From assembly GCA_026986135.1 (NCBI GenBank), contig JALSPD010000017.1, positions 1 to 5,040 of the forward strand: a stretch of 5,040 bases of DNA, written 5' to 3'. Source of the stretch: DHVE2 group archaeon. GTDB lineage: Archaea > Thermoplasmatota > Thermoplasmata > Thermoplasmatales > Aciduliprofundaceae. The notes under the pieces were generated by a model, which had not been told where the DNA came from, ran no database searches, and worked only from the letters and a program-made list of their open reading frames with translations. Position numbers and translations under genes: made by a program. Of this stretch, positions 1 through 5,002 are shown piece after piece; position 1 is the first letter of the stretch, and every line of letters begins with the position of its first letter.

Positions 1-1145
1 GTGATTTTAGAACATCATCGGAGATCCTTATGAATTTGATGATTAGTGCAATTCTCTCCACAGGATCGGATGTTTATTTTGGGGGCAATGTGCCCACACC
101 AACTTTAGCCTATGCAGCCAGAAAACATGATATTGGGGTGATGGTTACAGCGTCCCACAATCCTCCAGAGTACAACGGTATTAAGCTGTGGAATCCAGAT
201 GGATCTGCTTTTTCGGAAAATTTGAGTATTGATGTTGCGGAGCGAGGTGTAAAAAAATGGGACGCTCTGGGTCATCTTTATCATGAGGATATGATATCTG
301 AGCATAAAGAGGCTATATTGAGAGATGCAAAAGAACTAAACATTAAAGTTGTGGTTGACTGCGCAAACGGGGCAGGTAGTGTTATTACTCCACATATTTT
401 AAGGGAACTTGGAGCAGAAGTGCATACCATAAATTGTCATCCCTCCGGCAGATTTCCAGGGCATCTAAGTGAACCCACATCAGAAAATCTAAAAGATTTA
501 AGAAGGTTTGTGATAAAGGCAGGGGCGGATCTGGGTATTGCCCATGATGGGGATGCCGATAGGTTTATTGCAATAACAGCCAAGGGTAAATATTTAAATG
601 GGGATATGATACTAGCAGTATTCATGAAAACTTTTGGATTTAGGAAAATCGTGGCACCTGTTGATTCTTCACTTCTTCTTTCTGAATTCGGTGAAGTTAT
701 TTACAGCAAGGTGGGTGATGCTAATGTGTCTGTTAAAATGAAAGAGCTTGGGGTAAAGTTTGGAGGGGAGAATTCTGGAACGCAAATTTTCTCTTCCTGG
801 AGATATACCCCCGACGCCATATATTCTTCGGTTAAATTTGCAGAGATTGTGGAAAATGTGGATATTGATGAACTTATCTCGGAGTTTCCAAAGTTTTATA
901 CCGTTAGAAGAAGCTATTTTTATGAAGACAGGAAAAAATTAGAAGATGTTATACGTAAAATAGTGGACGATTATGACTTCATTGATGTTGATGGTTATCG
1001 TGTTAATCTAGATGATGCTTGGTTCTTAATACGTTTTTCAGGTACAGAACCAAAGGTGCGGGTTACAGTAGAATCCACCAAGCAAGGTAAGGCTCAAAAA
1101 ATAATGAAGGATATAGAGAATAAAATAAAGGAGGTGTTGAAGTGA
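1..1145 (+). CDS. glmM: Phosphoglucosamine mutase / phosphomannomutase family enzyme, 5' end cut by window edge
   Basis: This alpha-D-phosphohexomutase moves phosphate between C6 and C1 of a hexose phosphate; glucosamine-6-P is the likely substrate given the glmU-like neighbour. The reading frame is open from base 3, before the first ATG at 30. The residues before that ATG (DFRTSSEIL) are the conserved RDxR...SS segment, so the ATG is internal and the true start lies left of the window. About 45-50 N-terminal residues are missing by family comparison; 380 are visible. Motifs in order: catalytic serine loop TASHNP (Ser codon 153-155), metal loop DGDADR (546-563), sugar-binding loop GENSGT (768-782), and C-terminal phosphate loop RFSGTEP (1032-1052). 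GENSGT resembles the archaeal GlmM form more than the bacterial GEQSGH. Family assignment is firm. Substrate (GlcN versus Man/Glc phosphate) is inferred from context. The gene is co-transcribed with the next one. Confidence 0.88.
   Translation, partial: DFRTSSEILMNLMISAILSTGSDVYFGGNVPTPTLAYAARKHDIGVMVTASHNPPEYNGIKLWNPDGSAFSENLSIDVAERGVKKWDALGHLYHEDMISEHKEAILRDAKELNIKVVVDCANGAGSVITPHILRELGAEVHTINCHPSGRFPGHLSEPTSENLKDLRRFVIKAGADLGIAHDGDADRFIAITAKGKYLNGDMILAVFMKTFGFRKIVAPVDSSLLLSEFGEVIYSKVGDANVSVKMKELGVKFGGENSGTQIFSSWRYTPDAIYSSVKFAEIVENVDIDELISEFPKFYTVRRSYFYEDRKKLEDVIRKIVDDYDFIDVDGYRVNLDDAWFLIRFSGTEPKVRVTVESTKQGKAQKIMKDIENKIKEVLK
1127..1136 (+). promoter_or_regulatory. Strong Shine-Dalgarno for the glmU-like gene
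   Basis: AAAGGAGGTG lies inside the last codons of the mutase gene, with GGAGG 7 nt before the GTG at 1142. It is a near-perfect anti-SD match. It supports the GTG start, which overlaps the upstream TGA as GTGA, and so supports translational coupling within an operon. Confidence 0.85.
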
Positions 1146-2347
1146 GAGCATTTATTCTGGCAGCAGGTGAAGGCACCCGCATGTGGCCATTGACTGAGAA
1201 AAGACCGAAACCACTTATACCCCTTGGAAATAGACCCATTATTGAGCATATAATGGATGCGATTGTTGGGGCTGGATTAAAAAAAATAACCATATTGATA
1301 GGCTATGAAGGACGAAAAATTGCTGAGAAATATGGCTATTCATACAAGGGGGCAAGTGTTGATTACTTGTATCAGGAGAAGCGTTTGGGTACTGGCAACG
1401 CTGCTTTGTATGCTGAGAGATATAATGATGATAGGTTTTTGTTTGTGAACGGCGATCTCTTTTTTTCTCCAGATATAATAAAAGAGATGCTTCAATATGA
1501 GAACGCGGTTCTGGGGGTTTTTAAAGGGGATGCCTCCCACTATGGGATTTTATTTGGTGATGACACCCTTGAAAAAATAGAGGAAAAAGTACCAGGGGCT
1601 CATGATGCGTGGATAAATGGGGGCGTCTATCTTTTATCACGAAGTATTTTCAGCCACCTCAGGAAATTAAAACCTTCTCCACGTGGGGAACTTGAGTTAA
1701 CAGATGCTTTGAATATGATGGCTAGAGAGACTGATATAAAAATTGTAAGAAGCAACGGTCCATGGGTTGATATTGGTAGGCCTTGGGATCTTCTGGAGGC
1801 AACAAGAATCTATCTTGATTCTCTTGACCCAATTAATGAGGGAACTATTGAAGATAATGTGACCATAAAAGGTAAGGTTAGAGTGGGCAAGGGTACCGTA
1901 ATAAAGAGTGGCACCTATATTGAAGGTCCCGTGTTAATCGGTGAGAACTGTGTGATTGGACCTAATTCTTATATCAGGCCATATACGGTTCTTGGAGATA
2001 ACTGCCATGTCGGCAATTTCTCGGAGATTAAAGCATCTGTTATAATGCAAGGCACCAAGATTCCGCATTTCAACTATGTTGGCGACAGTATAATAGGGGA
2101 GAACTGCAATCTAGGCGCAGGTACAAAAATTGCCAATCTGCGCCTTGACGAGAAGAATGTCAGGGTTTATGTAAAGGGAAAACTTGAAGATACTGGCCGC
2201 AGAAAGCTTGGTGTGATAATGGGTGATGGGGTCCATACAGGAATAAATGTGAGCATTGATGTGGGCACAGTTATTGGTTATGGGGTACACATTGCACCGG
2301 GTGCAGTGGTTCGCGGAGTAATAGGAAACAATGCAAGGATATACTGA
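1142..2347 (+). CDS. glmU: Bifunctional sugar-1-phosphate nucleotidylyltransferase / acetyltransferase (archaeal GlmU-like)
   Basis: The 401-residue cytoplasmic protein is predicted to acetylate glucosamine-1-P and to join GlcNAc-1-P with UTP to give UDP-GlcNAc, the donor for archaeal glycan synthesis. Residues 1-225 form the nucleotidyltransferase domain: LAAGEGTRMWPLT (6-18), RPKPLIPLGNRP (21-32), GTGNA (83-87), VNGDL (102-106) and the GGVYLL segment (160-165). From about 235 the protein is a left-handed beta helix of hexapeptide repeats. The loop with H309, Y312, N332 and K338 matches, one position shifted, the acetyltransferase residues I recall for Sulfolobus ST0452 (H308, Y311, N331, K337); its Lys340 equivalent is Arg341 here. 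Length matches ST0452 and MJ1101 relatives. The GTG start is fixed by the SD at 1127-1136. Some relatives also use galactosamine-1-P or glucose-1-P/dTTP, so exact substrates are not settled. Confidence 0.9.
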   Translation: MRAFILAAGEGTRMWPLTEKRPKPLIPLGNRPIIEHIMDAIVGAGLKKITILIGYEGRKIAEKYGYSYKGASVDYLYQEKRLGTGNAALYAERYNDDRFLFVNGDLFFSPDIIKEMLQYENAVLGVFKGDASHYGILFGDDTLEKIEEKVPGAHDAWINGGVYLLSRSIFSHLRKLKPSPRGELELTDALNMMARETDIKIVRSNGPWVDIGRPWDLLEATRIYLDSLDPINEGTIEDNVTIKGKVRVGKGTVIKSGTYIEGPVLIGENCVIGPNSYIRPYTVLGDNCHVGNFSEIKASVIMQGTKIPHFNYVGDSIIGENCNLGAGTKIANLRLDEKNVRVYVKGKLEDTGRRKLGVIMGDGVHTGINVSIDVGTVIGYGVHIAPGAVVRGVIGNNARIY

Positions 2348-2350
2348 CGC

Positions 2351-2371
2351 GTGATTCTCACATTTAATCAC
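2351..2371. other. Short hairpin between convergent genes
   Basis: GTGATT (2351-2356) and AATCAC (2366-2371) can pair around a 9-nt loop just after the glmU-like stop and next to the stop of the broken gene on the opposite strand. It is only 6 bp, A/T-rich and lacks a following T run, so a terminator role is a weak guess. Confidence 0.25.
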
Positions 2372-2372
2372 C

Positions 2373-2724
2373 CTACAGGGATGAGGTCATTGCAATTATA
2401 AACCCTATGGTCAATCCCATCAATAATGATACGATGCTCAAGTCAAAATTTATCCTGTTTTTACGGTAGAGTTCAAGGATGAAATCATCCATGTTCGTTT
2501 TATCATCTGTTTCTATTTTCACAATGCAATCCTTGTTAATTACACCCTGTCCGCCTCGTAAAGTTAGTAGTCATAATCTCCTATTGTCGCTTCTTCCACC
2601 ACCAGAAGATTGGTATTTTCATATGCAATTCTGCCTTTACTGTGTATATATTGATTATGTCATCTCTATCGTCATGCACCGTGATTAGGGTATTCTCTCC
2701 TTCAAATTCCTCTTTATATCCCAT
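2373..2724 (-). pseudogene. Frame-broken small gene B: soluble domain plus C-terminal membrane helix
   Basis: Reading the - strand from ATG 2724-2722, good protein-like sequence runs through three frames. Frame 1 gives 30 residues (MGYKEEFEGENTLITV... to ...IYTVK). One missing base near 2635-2638 leads to GRIAYENTNLLVVEEATIGD and then YDY. A second missing base near 2564-2572 leads to TLRGGQGVINKDCIVKIE and on to a hydrophobic end (SIVSLLMGLTIGFIIAM) with stop TAG at 2375-2373. Adding one base at each break restores about 117 residues: a soluble, acidic, probably beta-rich N-terminal part and one C-terminal transmembrane helix. I do not recognise the family; the GRIAY...NLLVVEEA stretch faintly recalls Sm-like folds, but I would not assign one. 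The ATG overlaps the stop of gene A (2714-2716) by 11 nt, as in a coupled operon. Either a decayed gene or sequence errors could explain it. Confidence 0.55.
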
Positions 2725-2983
2725 TGCGCATTACCTTTAGCAGGATAACAATTATGATGCCAAGAAAGACCAATGATCCAAGCACAGCCAGTGCTTTTAG
2801 GAGTGTCCTATTCTTTTTCCATCTGATTCTCTGAGTGAGACCCCCTCTCTGAATGTTATCATTGATAATTCTGAGGTGGGAAGAAGATGTTTACTATCCT
2901 CATCTTTATAAACAACATATTCATCATTCACCTTAATGATTTCTTCACAACCTTGCTACCCTTGTATATGCATCCATGCTCAT
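2714..2983 (-). pseudogene. Frame-broken small gene A: single-helix membrane protein
   Basis: The - strand from 2940 reads IIKVNDEYVVYKDEDSKHLL and then PTSELSMITFRE, a typical coding stretch. At a run of five G on the - strand (+ strand C5, 2841-2845) it loses frame. Restoring a sixth G continues as GGLTQRIRWKKNRTLLKA and then LAVLGSLVFLGIIIVILLK, a basic flank followed by a clear transmembrane helix, with stop TAA at 2716-2714. The 5' end is uncertain. An ATG at 2983 gives MSMDAYTRVARL and needs one base removed near 2945; it has a TATA element at the right distance. Alternatively a frame from ATG 3025 or 3008 (...NNEHGCIYKGSKVVK) needs one base added near 2942. The restored protein is about 90 residues in the first case. 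Function is unknown. Overlap with gene B suggests two partner membrane proteins. Confidence 0.5.
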
Positions 2984-3013
2984 TATTGGAGGACAGATGA
3001 AAAATCATGGGTA

Positions 3014-3022
3014 TGTATATAA
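3014..3022 (-). promoter_or_regulatory. Possible TATA box for broken gene A
   Basis: On the - strand, GGTTATATAC centres near 3018, about 26 bp before a predicted start site near 2992 and about 35 bp before ATG 2983. A second AT-rich candidate (AAAATATATCC, about 3046-3056) would suit the ATG at 3025. Spacing only; no SD supports either start. Confidence 0.3.
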
Positions 3023-3092
3023 CCATCTTTCCGAATGTTTGGAATGAGGATATATTTTGATATGTGGGTGCCCCCAGAGCATCACAGGTGAA

Positions 3093-3121
3093 AAACCCGC
3101 AGGGTAGCGGGCCAGGAGGGA
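3093..3121 (+). repeat. Distal copy of a 29-bp direct repeat (att-like)
   Basis: This stretch is identical to 4687-4715, in the same orientation and exactly 1594 bp away. The other copy consists of the last 14 nt of the tRNA-Lys gene plus 15 bp of its trailer. Here the match stops inside the T arm, so this copy is a tRNA 3'-end fragment and not a gene. That is the pattern left when a tyrosine-recombinase element integrates into a tRNA gene. The arms CCCGC and GCGGG (3096-3100, 3107-3111) can form a small hairpin. Confidence 0.8.
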
Positions 3122-3126
3122 ATTAT

Positions 3127-3184
3127 TTAAAAAGTCACTTGTCTAAAAGAATCAGTGACGAAAGCAATTCAGTTGACTTTTTAA
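3127..3184 (-). terminator. 11-bp inverted repeat with competing inner stem, possible terminator
   Basis: TTAAAAAGTCA (3127-3137) and TGACTTTTTAA (3174-3184) are perfect inverted copies. Their arms carry five A/T, so on the - strand the distal arm would end in a U run, as expected for a terminator of the ATPase transcript. GTCACT (3134-3139) can also pair with AGTGAC (3154-3159), which uses part of the same arm and would exclude the large stem. It lies just inside the element end, about 110 bp past the ATPase stop. Confidence 0.35.
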
Positions 3185-3201
3185 TAAAAAGAATTGAATA
3201 A

Positions 3202-3292
3202 TTCTGAAGACGGACAGGACCTCGGTGGGAAGTAACCTTGAAAGGACTCATCACATTAATAAAGAGGGATGAGCAATAAAAGGTAATATACT
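3202..3292. other. Short unassigned stretch after the ATPase gene, with one hairpin
   Basis: CTCATC (3247-3252) and GATGAG (3268-3273) can pair around a 15-nt loop, about 20 nt past the ATPase stop on the - strand. A T-rich patch separates it from the stop codon. It may mark the end of the ATPase transcript. I see no convincing coding sequence or known RNA in the rest. Confidence 0.25.
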
Positions 3293-4606
3293 TCACTTTA
3301 CTATAATATTTTCCACATCTCTCAGATCATACGCATTCTCTATTTCTTTGTCCACTTTTTTAGCCAACAGAATTAGGTGTTTCTTTCGGGTATCTTTAAT
3401 TGCCTCAGCCATCTCTCTCAGTTTCTCCATCTCTTTCTGGACCTCCCTTGCACTCATCTCCGACCACTTAACTTCAATCAAAGCTATATCTTTCTCACCC
3501 ACCGCAAGTATATCTACTTCAAAACTCTCCCTTCCCTTCTCACGTGAAGCATACTTGCCCCAGTACTTACCTATGCTCTTCACCTTGAACGGCAAAATCT
3601 GCGGTACGAATTGCTCCACCAGTGCCTCATATTTTCTGCCAACATAATTTCTAATATCTTCCTCAGAGAATTCAACTTCTTTTCTCTCAAACCTTGGATA
3701 ATTTTTCCATACCGCTCTGAACCAGAAATCAATAAGATTCTGCGCCATGTAGTACCTGTATTTCCCTTTTCCAAAGGCATTCTTCCTTCTGGTAATAAGT
3801 TCATAATCATTCAGAAGAGCAGCCATGTACTTGCTTATGTCCGTGCTTCTCACACCCATGTATCCTGCGATTTCCCCAATTGTATAATTCCCATCCGCTA
3901 TGGCCTGAAGTATGCTGAAATAGGTCTTGTATTCCTTCCCCAGTTCCTCTTTCAGCATGAGCATAACTTCGCTGAGCATCGGATATGGCTCTTCGTAGAA
4001 CATCATCCGTATGAAATCAAGCACGGGTACCCTGAAATGCTCAAGTGTCTCGTAGTATTTCGGCAAGCCTCCAAACACGGACCACATAACCACCGCATCC
4101 TCCATACTGTACCCCAAATCTCTCATTATCTCGTACACCGTCCTGAAATTCAGTTCTCTGAGTTTGATGGTGTAATCAAACCTGCCGTACAGAGGGGTAC
4201 GGTAACTCTCAATCATTCTCTTTGACATGCTTATAAGCGAGCCAGTTACCACAACCCTGGCATCCCTGTACTTGTCAAGCAGTCTCTGCAAATCATAGAG
4301 GAACGATGGATTGACCTTCATCGCATTCTGCAGTTCGTCTATGAATATTGTCTCTCCCTCTCGCATTAGAAATTCCACAACATCCTTCATTGTTCGTAGC
4401 GAAGGGATGTATCTTCTTCTCTTTATCTCATCAACCCATTCTCTTGCTATTATTGTCTCATTTTTCTCCGCAGGTATAAAAAGCGTTATTGGGTTAAGCG
4501 TCTCTTCCACCAGCCTCGTTTTTCCGACTCTCCTTCTCCCTATTATTGCCACCCTCTTCGCCCTGCGGAGTATTTCCATTTCTTTTTCACGATTGTAGAA
4601 TTTCAT
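3293..4606 (-). CDS. Archaeal AAA+ ATPase with C-terminal DUF234 / PD-(D/E)XK-like domain
   Basis: The 437-residue protein has the architecture of archaeal ATPases (PF01637 plus DUF234). Walker A is GRRRVGKT (23-30), Walker B is TIFIDEL (86-92), and VVVTGS (118-123) fits the sensor strand. A winged-helix-like segment follows at about 228-272 (TIGEIAGYMGVRSTDISKY). The C-terminal part contains FEVDIL and, 13 residues on, LIEVKWS, giving D365 and E378-x-K380 of a PD-(D/E)XK nuclease-like core, with E327 or E331 as a possible extra acid. The cellular role of this family is not established; mobile-element or defence links are often suggested. The start is ATG 4606-4604. The frame stays open upstream to 4732, but those codons translate the tRNA-Lys gene and its trailer and are not protein. 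There are no membrane segments. It is the only intact gene between the two 29-bp repeats, and it reads away from the tRNA. Confidence 0.88.
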   Translation of the reverse strand: MKFYNREKEMEILRRAKRVAIIGRRRVGKTRLVEETLNPITLFIPAEKNETIIAREWVDEIKRRRYIPSLRTMKDVVEFLMREGETIFIDELQNAMKVNPSFLYDLQRLLDKYRDARVVVTGSLISMSKRMIESYRTPLYGRFDYTIKLRELNFRTVYEIMRDLGYSMEDAVVMWSVFGGLPKYYETLEHFRVPVLDFIRMMFYEEPYPMLSEVMLMLKEELGKEYKTYFSILQAIADGNYTIGEIAGYMGVRSTDISKYMAALLNDYELITRRKNAFGKGKYRYYMAQNLIDFWFRAVWKNYPRFERKEVEFSEEDIRNYVGRKYEALVEQFVPQILPFKVKSIGKYWGKYASREKGRESFEVDILAVGEKDIALIEVKWSEMSAREVQKEMEKLREMAEAIKDTRKKHLILLAKKVDKEIENAYDLRDVENIIVK

Positions 4607-4650
4607 TTTATACCATGCAGGTATAATACTTGACAGGTATAAAAATTTTG
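4607..4650 (-). promoter_or_regulatory. Promoter of the ATPase gene with a short leader
   Basis: On the - strand, AAATTTTTATACC (about 4637-4649) forms a TATA element centred about 36 bp before the ATG. This predicts a leader of only about 10 nt and matches the lack of any SD before the start. A second TTATAC lies at 4622-4627. The region also reads as a TATA box on the + strand (TATAAAAAT), so it could be bidirectional. Confidence 0.5.
4618..4642. repeat. Two 9-bp direct repeats in the ATPase promoter
   Basis: CAGGTATAA occurs at 4618-4626 and again at 4634-4642, 16 bp apart from start to start; the - strand reads TTATACCTG twice. One copy overlaps the TATA box and the other the expected start site. 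This is a possible repressor operator or a duplicated core promoter. The bases are certain; the role is inferred. Confidence 0.4.
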
Positions 4651-4686
4651 GGTGGGGTAGGAGTGAACCTTGAACAAGATTATAAC

Positions 4687-4715
4687 AAACCCGCAGGGTA
4701 GCGGGCCAGGAGGGA
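4687..4715 (-). repeat. tRNA-side copy of the 29-bp direct repeat (att-like)
   Basis: Perfect copy of 3093-3121. It covers the tRNA-Lys 3' end (4702-4715: discriminator base, acceptor strand and the start of the T arm) and 15 bp of trailer. The trailer and tRNA end can form a CCCGC/GCGGG stem (4690-4694 with 4701-4705). The tRNA stays whole, as is usual when an element supplies the same 3' end on integration. Confidence 0.8.
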
Positions 4716-4775
4716 TTCGAACCCCCGACCACGGGATTAAGAGTCCCGCGCTCTACCTAGCTAAGCTACTGGCCC
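4702..4775 (-). tRNA. tRNA-Lys (anticodon CTT)
   Basis: The 74-nt - strand sequence folds as a full cloverleaf. The acceptor is GGGCCAG with CTGGCCC, and the discriminator is G. The D stem is GCTT with GAGC. The anticodon stem is CGGGA with TCCCG and the loop is CTCTTAA, so the anticodon is CTT (4741-4739), reading AAG. The variable loop is TGGTC, and the T stem is GGGGG with CCCTC around TTCGAAT. There is no intron and no encoded CCA. Stems are almost all G:C, as in thermophiles. Confidence 0.96.
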
Positions 4776-4798
4776 GGCAGTATGCGTATATGGAACTT

Positions 4799-4814
4799 CA
4801 ATATAAACATTTTC
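4799..4814 (-). promoter_or_regulatory. TATA box and BRE of the tRNA-Lys gene
   Basis: On the - strand, GAAAATGTTTATATTG puts TTTATATT about 27-29 bp before the first base of the tRNA with an A-rich BRE-like stretch just upstream. Spacing fits a start at or near the tRNA 5' end. Confidence 0.65.
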
Positions 4815-4862
4815 TATCTCTATTATTTTTCAGTTTTTAAATATTTCTTACCATGATATTTG

Positions 4863-4915
4863 TTTTGCAACGGATCTTTATAAATGAACCCCCTTATCGG
4901 GGATTTGTTGCAAAA
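4863..4915. repeat. Nested inverted repeat inside the CRISPR leader
   Basis: TTTTGCAAC (4863-4871) and GTTGCAAAA (4907-4915) are perfect inverted copies 35 nt apart. Between them CCCC (4889-4892) and GGGG (4899-4902) can pair around CTTATC. The two G/C blocks stand out in otherwise AT-rich DNA. This could be a protein-binding site for adaptation or transcription control. Confidence 0.5.
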
Positions 4916-4970
4916 TCGCATTCTTATCCGAGAATAAAAATTCCACAATAACACAGTAATTCAGGGAAAA

Positions 4971-4983
4971 TTTAAAATATAAT
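4971..4983 (+). promoter_or_regulatory. TATA box likely driving the CRISPR precursor RNA
   Basis: TTTAAAATATAAT is centred near 4977, about 26 bp before 5003, so transcription would begin at about the first base of the first repeat. Confidence 0.5.
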
Positions 4984-5002
4984 CCTTCCCTTATGTTACT
5001 TG

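Larger units (their letters stand above)
3088..3201 (+). other. Small open frame crossing the distal att-like repeat
   Basis: The + strand frame is open from 3061 to TAA 3199-3201. Past the repeat it reads NYLKSHLSKRISDESNS and then VDFLIKRIE, which looks like real protein, not noise. In place, only weak GTG starts (3064, 3088) exist and no SD is obvious. If the 1594-bp segment were circular, the same frame would continue back to a TTG at 4670 preceded by GGAGTG (4659-4664), giving about 42 codons across the joined repeat. It could be a leftover of an integrase start, a small element gene, or chance. No family is recognised. Confidence 0.2.
4810..5002 (+). promoter_or_regulatory. AT-rich CRISPR leader
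   Basis: About 190 bp, strongly AT-rich and without a credible gene, lies directly before the first CRISPR repeat and after the divergent tRNA promoter. Repeat orientation (ending ATTGAAAG) places the leader on this side. It holds a TATA-like TTTATAAA (4877-4884), a nested inverted repeat (4863-4915) and a second TATA element close to the array. The exact left boundary is not visible and is set here at the tRNA promoter. Confidence 0.55.

Noticed and set aside
30..32. ATG at 30 as the start of the mutase
   Set aside because: The nine codons before it are in frame and encode the conserved DxRxSS segment, so the gene starts left of the window.
2479..2688. 69-residue + strand ORF
   Set aside because: It is antisense to the broken gene B, is rich in Ser, Cys and Pro in the manner of a shadow frame, and has no SD or promoter.
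3202..3290. C/D-box guide RNA suggested by GTGATGA on the - strand (about 3249-3255)
   Set aside because: No D or D' box (CTGA) at a usable distance and no terminal stem.
3611..4225. 204-residue + strand ORF inside the ATPase gene
   Set aside because: It is antisense to a well-supported gene with intact Walker and nuclease-like motifs, and its His/Ile-rich content is typical of a shadow.
4607..4732. Extension of the ATPase protein by 42 residues to ATG 4732
   Set aside because: Those codons are a translation of the tRNA-Lys gene and its trailer, and a promoter lies inside them. Family similarity begins at MKFYNREKE.
4688..4840. + strand open frame across the tRNA (GPGGIRTPDH-like peptide)
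   Set aside because: This is the well-known artefact of translating the antisense strand of a tRNA gene.
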